From assembly GCF_024171695.1 (NCBI RefSeq), contig NZ_JAMTCF010000025.1, forward strand, positions 47,992-111,991: a stretch of DNA of 64,000 nt, written 5' to 3'. Origin of the DNA: Actinosynnema pretiosum. GTDB taxonomy: Bacteria > Actinomycetota > Actinomycetes > Mycobacteriales > Pseudonocardiaceae. Both the position numbers and the translations under genes were made by a program. Under the pieces are notes generated by a model. That model was not told the origin of the DNA, searched no databases, and worked only from the letters and a program-made list of their open reading frames with translations. Below, one piece after another: positions 58,826 to 64,000 of this stretch (positions are counted from its first letter, which is position 1; every line of letters begins with the position of its first letter).

Positions 58826-59809
58826 GTGCTGAAGAAGATCACCGCCGCCGCGTGCGCCGCCTTGATCGGCGCCCTCAGCCTCACCGCCTGCGGGTCGTCC
58901 GGTTCCGGCGACTCCGGCTCCTCCGGGGGCGGCGGGGACGACAAGATCACGATGGGGTTCGCCCAGGTCGGCGCCGAGAGCGGGTGGCGCACCGCGAACA
59001 CCAAGTCCGTGCAGGAGGCCGCCGCCGCGGCGGGTGTCGACCTGAAGTTCTCCGACGCGCAGCAGAAGCAGGAGAACCAGCTCAAGGCGATCCGGTCGTA
59101 CATCCAGCAGAAGGTCGACGTCATCGCCTTCAGCCCGGTGGTCGAGACCGGCTGGGACACCGTGCTGCTGGAGGCCCAGCGCGCCAACATCCCGGTGATC
59201 CTCACCGACCGCGCGGTCGACTCCGACGACACCTCGCTGTACAAGACCTTCCTCGGCTCGGACTTCGTCGAGGAGGGCCGCAAGGCCGGTGACTGGCTGG
59301 TGGCGAACGTGCAGGGCGAGGTGAACGTCGCGGAGCTCCAGGGCACCACCGGCGCCGCGCCCGCCATCGACCGCAAGGCCGGGTTCGAGGAGAAGATCGC
59401 GGGCAAGTCGAACATCAAGGTCGTGGCCTCGCAGACCGGTGACTTCACCCGGTCCGGCGGCAAGCAGGTCATGGAGGCGTTCCTCAAGTCCAACCCGGAG
59501 ATCAACGTCGTCTACGCGCACAACGACGACATGGGCCTGGGCGCCATCGAGGCCATCAAGGCCGCGGGCAAGGTGCCGGGCGAGGACATCAAGATCATCA
59601 CGGTGGACGCCGTCAAGGACGGCATGACCGCGCTGGCGAACGGCGAGATCAACTTCATCGTGGAGTGCAACCCGCTGCTGGGCGAGCAGCTGATGGACCT
59701 GGCCAAGAAGGTCGTCGCGGGCGAGGAGATCCCGGCCCGCGTGGTGACCGAGGAGACCACGTTCACCAGCGAGCAGGCCAAGGCCGCGCTGCCCGACCGC
59801 AAGTACTGA
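58826..59809 (+). CDS. ytfQ: Sugar-binding lipoprotein of a YtfQ-type transporter
   Basis: 327 residues. The GTG at 58826 is chosen since GGAGG (58815-58819) lies six bases before it but touches the ATG at 58820. A lipobox LTAC has Cys22. The mature part is a type 1 periplasmic binding fold with GFAQVGAESGWRTANTKSVQ, FSPVVETGWDTVLLEAQRANIPVILTDR and AHNDDMGLGAIEAIKAAG, which closely follow YtfQ. YtfQ binds galactofuranose. Because the gene is divergent from arabinofuranosidases, arabinofuranose is a likely ligand here. A hairpin separates it from the ATPase gene. Confidence 0.87.
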   Translation: MLKKITAAACAALIGALSLTACGSSGSGDSGSSGGGGDDKITMGFAQVGAESGWRTANTKSVQEAAAAAGVDLKFSDAQQKQENQLKAIRSYIQQKVDVIAFSPVVETGWDTVLLEAQRANIPVILTDRAVDSDDTSLYKTFLGSDFVEEGRKAGDWLVANVQGEVNVAELQGTTGAAPAIDRKAGFEEKIAGKSNIKVVASQTGDFTRSGGKQVMEAFLKSNPEINVVYAHNDDMGLGAIEAIKAAGKVPGEDIKIITVDAVKDGMTALANGEINFIVECNPLLGEQLMDLAKKVVAGEEIPARVVTEETTFTSEQAKAALPDRKY

Positions 59810-59891
59810 TCCGCACCGCGCGGCGGCTCGACGGCGGGCCGCCGCGCTTCCGGGCGCCGCGCCCGGCGCGCGCACAGCCGCGAGCGCGGCC

Positions 59892-59924
59892 GAGCCGCCC
59901 CGGTCCCCGCGACCGGGGCGGCTC
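59892..59924 (+). terminator. Strong hairpin between ytfQ and ytfR
   Basis: A 14-base perfect stem (59892-59905 with 59911-59924) and a five-base loop in a 199-base gap. Such elements after binding-protein genes usually stabilise or partly terminate the message, so that the binding protein is made in excess. The rest of the gap holds no gene. Confidence 0.7.
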
Positions 59925-60008
59925 CCCCCGAGCCGCGGTCCCCGCCATCCTCCGGGTGTGGTGGCGGGGACCGCGCCCACTTCTCCCCCAGCGGTGGAGG
60001 CTGACCAC

Positions 60009-61538
60009 ATGACCGGACCGGTCGTCGACATGCGCGGGATCTCGGTCGAGTTCCCCGGTGTGAAGGCGTTGCAGGAGGTGGACTTCCGGCTGCTGCCCGG
60101 CGAGGTCCACGCGCTGATGGGCGAGAACGGGGCTGGGAAGTCCACCCTGATCAAGGCGTTGACCGGCGTGCACCCGCTGGCGGCCGGGGAGATCACCCTC
60201 GGCGGGGAGGGGGTCTCGTTCAGCGGACCCGCCCAGGCCCAGGACGCCGGGATCAGCACCGTGTACCAGGAGGTCGCGCTGTGCGCGAACCTCACCGTGG
60301 CCGAGAACATCCTGCTGGGGCGCGAACCCCGCCGGTTCGGCGCGATCGACGGGCGCGCGATGCGCGCGCGGGCGCGGGAGCTGCTCGCCCGCATCGGGCT
60401 CGACATCGATCCCAAGTCGGTGCTGGCCAGCCACCCCATCGCGGTGCGGCAGCTGGTCGCGATCGCCCGCGCGGTCGCCGTGGACGCGCGGGTGCTGGTG
60501 CTGGACGAGCCGACCTCCAGCCTGGACGCCGACGAGGTCGCCGAGCTGTTCCGCATCGTGCGGGTGCTGCGCGACGAGGGCGTCGCGGTGCTGTTCGTGT
60601 CGCACTTCCTGGAGCAGGTCTACGAGATCTCCGACCGGATGACGGTGCTGCGCAACGGTCGGGTGGTCGGCGAGTGGAAGACCGCGGAGCTGAGCCGGAT
60701 CGACCTGGTGACCGCGATGCTCGGACGTGAGCTGGGCGTGCTGGAGGAGATCGAGCACCGGGCGGACAAGGGCCGCAGCGGCGGCGCGCTGCTGGTGGCG
60801 GAGGGCTTGGGGCGCAAGGGCGCCATCGAGCCGTTCGACCTGGAGGTGCACGCGGGCGAGGTGGTCGGGCTGGCCGGGCTGCTCGGGTCGGGGCGCACCG
60901 AGCTGGCGCGGTTGCTGTTCGGGGCGGACAAGGCCGACTCGGGGACGATCGTGTTCGGCGGGAAGCCGTTGCGGCTCAGCGGTCCCAGCGGGGGTCCCCG
61001 AGGGGCGATCGCGGCCGGGATCGCGTTCTCCTCCGAGGACCGCAAGGGCGAGGGGGTCGTCGCGGACCTGAGCATCCGGGACAACCTGATCCTGGCGGTG
61101 CAGGCCGCGCGCGGCTGGGCCAGGCCCGTGCCGCGCAAGCAGGCCGACGAGCTGGTGGCGAAGTACCTGGCGATGCTGGACATCCGGCCCGCCAACCCGG
61201 ACGCGCTGGTCGGCACGCTCTCCGGCGGCAACCAGCAGAAGGTGCTGCTGGCGCGGTGGCTGGTGACCGAGCCGAAGCTGCTGATCCTGGACGAGCCGAC
61301 CAGGGGCATCGACGTCGGCGCGAAGGCGCAGATCCAGAAGCTGGTGGCGGAGCTGTCCGCCGAGGGCATGGCGGTGCTGTTCATCTCCGCGGAACTGGAG
61401 GAAGTCGTGCGCGTCTCCGACCGCGTGGTCGTGCTGCGCGACCGGCGCAAGGTCGCCGAGCTGTCCGGGGTCGACCTGGGCGTGGACGAGGTGGTCGAGC
61501 TGATCGCCGCCACCCCGGACAACCGGGTCGCGTCGTGA
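60009..61538 (+). CDS. ytfR: Sugar ABC transporter ATP-binding protein, YtfR type
   Basis: 509 residues with two ABC ATPase domains. The first has Walker A GENGAGKST (38-46), TVYQEVALC Q-loop, a signature-like HPIAVRQLVAIARAV and Walker B VLVLDEPTSSLD. The second has GLLGSGRTE, the intact LSGGNQQKV and LLILDEPTRGIDVG. The first-domain YQEVALCANLTVAENI sequence is typical of YtfR. The ATG has GGAGG eight bases upstream; an upstream GTG at 59958 is less likely. The stop overlaps the permease start (GTGA). Confidence 0.9.
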   Translation: MTGPVVDMRGISVEFPGVKALQEVDFRLLPGEVHALMGENGAGKSTLIKALTGVHPLAAGEITLGGEGVSFSGPAQAQDAGISTVYQEVALCANLTVAENILLGREPRRFGAIDGRAMRARARELLARIGLDIDPKSVLASHPIAVRQLVAIARAVAVDARVLVLDEPTSSLDADEVAELFRIVRVLRDEGVAVLFVSHFLEQVYEISDRMTVLRNGRVVGEWKTAELSRIDLVTAMLGRELGVLEEIEHRADKGRSGGALLVAEGLGRKGAIEPFDLEVHAGEVVGLAGLLGSGRTELARLLFGADKADSGTIVFGGKPLRLSGPSGGPRGAIAAGIAFSSEDRKGEGVVADLSIRDNLILAVQAARGWARPVPRKQADELVAKYLAMLDIRPANPDALVGTLSGGNQQKVLLARWLVTEPKLLILDEPTRGIDVGAKAQIQKLVAELSAEGMAVLFISAELEEVVRVSDRVVVLRDRRKVAELSGVDLGVDEVVELIAATPDNRVAS

Positions 61539-62506
61539 ACCGGCGGTTGCTGTGGCCGCTGCTGGCGCTGGCCGCGCTGCTGCTGCTGAACCTGGTGGTG
61601 AGCCCGTCGTTCTTCGCGCTGCGGCTCCAGGACGGGCACCTGTTCGGCAGCCTGGTGGACGTGCTGCGCAACGGCGCGCCCACGCTGCTGATCGCGCTCG
61701 GCATGACGCTGGTGATCGCCACCAGGGGCATCGACCTGTCGGTCGGCGCGGTCGCGGCGATCGCGGGCGCGGTGACCTGCACGCACATCGCCGGTGGTGG
61801 TGGGGCGGTCAGCGGGATGCTGCTGGCGCTGGTGCTGTGCGCGGTGCTGGGGCTGTGGAACGGGTTCCTGGTGTCGGTGCTGGGGATTCAGCCGATCATC
61901 GCGACGCTGGTGCTGATGACGGCGGGTCGGGGCATCGCGATGCTGGTGACCGAGGGGCAGATCATCACCGTCGACGACCCGGCGTTCCGGGAGATCGGCA
62001 CGGGGTTCTTGTTCTTGCCGATCTCGATCCTGATCAGCCTGGCCGCGCTGGCCGCGACCGCTCTGGTGACCCGCCGGACGGCGCTGGGGTTGTTGATCGA
62101 GTCGGTGGGGGTGAACCCGGAGGCCAGCAGGCTGGCCGGGGTGCGCGCCCGCACGATCATCTGGACGGTGTACGTCTTCGCGGCGGTGTGCGCGTGCGTG
62201 GCCGGGTTGATGATCAGCTCGAACGTGAGCGCGGCGGACGCGAACAACGCGGGGCTGTGGATCGAGATGGACGCGATCCTGGCGGTGGTGATCGGCGGGA
62301 CCTCGTTGGCGGGCGGGCGGTACTCGTTGACCGGGACGCTGCTGGGCGCGCTGGTGATCCAGACGCTCACCACGACGGTCTACGCGATCGGCGTTCCGCC
62401 TGAGGTGACGCTGGTGTTCAAGGCGATCGTGGTGATCGCGGTGTGCCTGCTCCAGGCGCCCGCGCTCAGCCGGGTGTTCGCGCGACGTGAGGCGGTGGCG
62501 GCATGA
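61535..62506 (+). CDS. ytfT: Sugar ABC transporter permease, YtfT type
   Basis: 323 residues and eight to ten membrane segments. The conserved motif ATRGIDLSVGAVAAIAGAV and the C-terminal VVIGGTSLAGGRYSLTGTLLGALVIQTLTTTVYAIGVPPE are YtfT hallmarks. It forms the channel together with the following permease. The GTG start overlaps ytfR by four bases and the stop overlaps yjfF by four (ATGA). Confidence 0.88.
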   Translation: MNRRLLWPLLALAALLLLNLVVSPSFFALRLQDGHLFGSLVDVLRNGAPTLLIALGMTLVIATRGIDLSVGAVAAIAGAVTCTHIAGGGGAVSGMLLALVLCAVLGLWNGFLVSVLGIQPIIATLVLMTAGRGIAMLVTEGQIITVDDPAFREIGTGFLFLPISILISLAALAATALVTRRTALGLLIESVGVNPEASRLAGVRARTIIWTVYVFAAVCACVAGLMISSNVSAADANNAGLWIEMDAILAVVIGGTSLAGGRYSLTGTLLGALVIQTLTTTVYAIGVPPEVTLVFKAIVVIAVCLLQAPALSRVFARREAVAA

Positions 62507-63501
62507 CGACCGTTCTGGAGCCGCAGCTCCCCGTGAAGGCCGGGCCGAGGGCGCCGTCGCGGTTCTTGCCGGTGATCGCGACGTTCGTGGTGTTCGTGCT
62601 GACGTTCGGGGCCGGGTCGGTGGCCTACGAGGGGTTCGCCAGCGGGCAGGTGGTGGCGAACCTGTTCATCGACAACGCGTTCCTGATCGTGCTGGCGGTC
62701 GGGATGACGTTCGTGATCCTGACCGGCGGGATCGACCTGTCGGTCGGGTCGGTGATCGCGCTGTCGACGATGATCGCGGCGGCGGGGTTGCGGGCCGGGT
62801 GGCCGGTGGTGGTGGTCGTGGTGGCGGTGCTGGCCAGTGGGTCGTTGTTGGGGTTCCTGATGGGGGTGGTGATCCACAAGTTCGGGGTGCAGCCGTTCAT
62901 CGTGACGCTGGCGGGGATGTTCCTGGCGCGCGGGTTGTGCTTCGTGATCAGCGTGGAGTCGATTTCCATCAAGGACAAGGGGTTTCGGTCGTTGGCCACG
63001 GCGACGATCGAGCTTCCGGGTGGGGTGACGATCACGCCGCCGGTGGTGATCGCGTTGGTGGTGGTGGCGGTGGCCGCGTACGTGCTGCACCTGACGCGGT
63101 TCGGGCGGACGGTGTACGCGGTTGGCGGGAGTGAGGCCTCGGCTCGGCTGATGGGGTTGCGGACCGGGCGGGTCAAGGTCGGGGTTTACGTGATCAGCGG
63201 GTTCTGCTCTTCGTTGGCGGGGTTGTTGTTCGCGTTGTACATGCTGTCGGGGTACAGCCTGCACGGGGTTGGGATGGAGTTGGACGCCATCGCGGCTGTG
63301 GTGGTGGGCGGGAGTTTGTTGTCGGGCGGGGTCGGGTTCGTGGTCGGGTCGGTGGCCGGGGTGCTGGTGCTCGGGACCGTGCAGACGTTGATCTCGTTCC
63401 AGGGGACGTTGAGCTCGTGGTGGACGAAGATCGTGATCGGTGGGTTGTTGTTGGCGTTCATCGTGTTGCAGCGGTTGATCGTGCGGCGGTCTGGGGGGTA
63501 G
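62503..63501 (+). CDS. yjfF: Sugar ABC transporter permease, YjfF type
   Basis: 332 residues with about nine membrane segments. LTGGIDLSVGSVIALSTMIAA, GVQPFIVTLAGMFLARGLCFVISVESISI and VVVGGSLLSGGVGFVVGSVAGVLVLGTVQTLISFQGTLSSWWTKI match YjfF, the second permease of the furanose-type transporter. Having two different permeases distinguishes this system from the single-permease ribose/xylose types. Its 3' third uses more TTG codons than neighbouring genes. It ends the operon. Confidence 0.88.
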   Translation: MTTVLEPQLPVKAGPRAPSRFLPVIATFVVFVLTFGAGSVAYEGFASGQVVANLFIDNAFLIVLAVGMTFVILTGGIDLSVGSVIALSTMIAAAGLRAGWPVVVVVVAVLASGSLLGFLMGVVIHKFGVQPFIVTLAGMFLARGLCFVISVESISIKDKGFRSLATATIELPGGVTITPPVVIALVVVAVAAYVLHLTRFGRTVYAVGGSEASARLMGLRTGRVKVGVYVISGFCSSLAGLLFALYMLSGYSLHGVGMELDAIAAVVVGGSLLSGGVGFVVGSVAGVLVLGTVQTLISFQGTLSSWWTKIVIGGLLLAFIVLQRLIVRRSGG

Positions 63502-63715
63502 GGGTTTGGGGGGTGGGGGGGAGAGAGGAAGAGCTGAAAGTCAAAAGCTGAAGGGCTCGCCTCGCCGGCGGGGCAGGCCTCCAAAAAAGAGGGGGACGAG
63601 CTCTGTCGGCCGGTGACCGTTAGTGCTCGGTGCCGGTTTACGGCGAACTACTGCGGTGGTCCGGGTCCCTCTTCTCCGTTTGGCCTCCTTTCAGGCAAGC
63701 ACACTCGAGGTGATC
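63502..63715. other. Intergenic region between yjfF and transposase remnant
   Basis: Starts with a G-run tract (63502-63524) and is less GC-rich than the rest of the window. It holds a short A-run near 63583-63588. AAGAGGGGGAC (63587-63597) and GTCCCTCTT (63665-63673) form an imperfect inverted pair that may be part of an insertion-sequence end. No gene was recognised. Confidence 0.4.
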
Positions 63716-64000
63716 TCAGTGAGGTGTCTGGTCGGTGTTCCAGTTGTGTTCGTAGTGGGTGCAGGTCAGTGCGGCGGCGACGATGAGGGTGAGTTTTCGT
63801 GGGCTGGCGGTGGTGTGGCGCAACGCCTTCCACCGTCCGACCAGTAGCGCGAACCCACGCTCGCCTCGACCTCTCAGACCACGCAGGAGCAGGTCGTGGG
63901 TCTTCTGGTCCGCATTCAGTTCGGGTTCGGCCCAGCGTTTGCGCGGGGTGCGGTTCGGGGTGACCACCCCGTGCCCCGCGTTGAGATAGCCCTGGTCTGC
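63716..64000 (-). CDS. IS5-type DDE transposase, C-terminal part cut by window edge
   Basis: The frame is open to the window edge and ends at 63716, giving about 94 residues. ADQGYLNAG, then a basic RTPRKRW region, LRGRGERGFALLVGRWKALRHTT and a final helix LIVAAALTCTHYEH match the C-terminal end of IS5-family DDE transposases, including the Glu of the DDE triad in RGRGERG. Whether the element is intact cannot be judged. It marks the right border of the arabinose island. Confidence 0.65.
   Translation of the reverse strand, partial: ADQGYLNAGHGVVTPNRTPRKRWAEPELNADQKTHDLLLRGLRGRGERGFALLVGRWKALRHTTASPRKLTLIVAAALTCTHYEHNWNTDQTPH

Overview
The window is very GC-rich, has many GTG starts and many 4-bp ATGA/GTGA gene overlaps, and carries an XRE-DUF5753/DUF397 pair. 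This points to an actinomycete, most likely a member of the Pseudonocardiales (Actinosynnema/Saccharothrix type). The genus is an inference from style and gene content. I saw no rRNA or tRNA gene and no CRISPR array.

Left end, 1-15.4 kb: three tandem paralogous DUF4132 (MolR/YehI-like) proteins are followed by a tightly coupled set: MoxR-type AAA+ ATPase, DUF5682 protein, VWA protein and SWIM zinc-finger protein. The same set of families is found as yehI and yehL-yehM-yehP-yehQ in E. coli, where its function is not established. Here the DUF4132 partner is triplicated. The two DUF4132 promoters visible in the window match the RecA-NDp/PafBC DNA-damage promoter pattern (TTGTCRGTG-N8-TANNNT). 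I consider this the most interesting locus.

15.4-26 kb is a mixed region: a small acidic protein divergent from an XRE/DUF397 pair, a divergent PRPP synthetase, a lipoprotein, a signalling cluster (histidine kinase, kinase-like membrane protein, LuxR-type response regulator), a secreted endonuclease I, a protein that looks like a Fic protein without its active-site motif, and a TPR protein.

26-39 kb holds secreted glycan-degrading enzymes. A GH92 mannosidase and a GH2-AbfB enzyme appear to be controlled by the adjacent divergent LacI regulator through CAACGTTG-type palindromes. A monooxygenase-like protein, a beta-helix protein, a CBM2-PL11 rhamnogalacturonan lyase preceded by two LacI-type operators (one close to the CebR box) and a C39-like peptidase follow.

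39-63.5 kb is an L-arabinose/arabinan utilisation island: araB-araD-araA with a ChvE/MmsA/MmsB-type sugar ABC transporter, a LacI regulator, four secreted arabinan-active enzymes (GH43-LamG, GH51, GH43-AbfB, GH127-LamG) and, divergently, a YtfQRT-YjfF-type furanose transporter. TGTTA-N4-TAACA-like operators at araB, at the regulator and in the GH43/ytfQ divergent region tie the island into one probable regulon. Enzymes release arabinofuranose outside the cell, the transporters import it, and AraA/B/D convert it to D-xylulose 5-phosphate. A 1.1-kb intergenic tract (47.2-48.3 kb) is filled with four kinds of short repeat. The right edge carries the C-terminus of a transposase.
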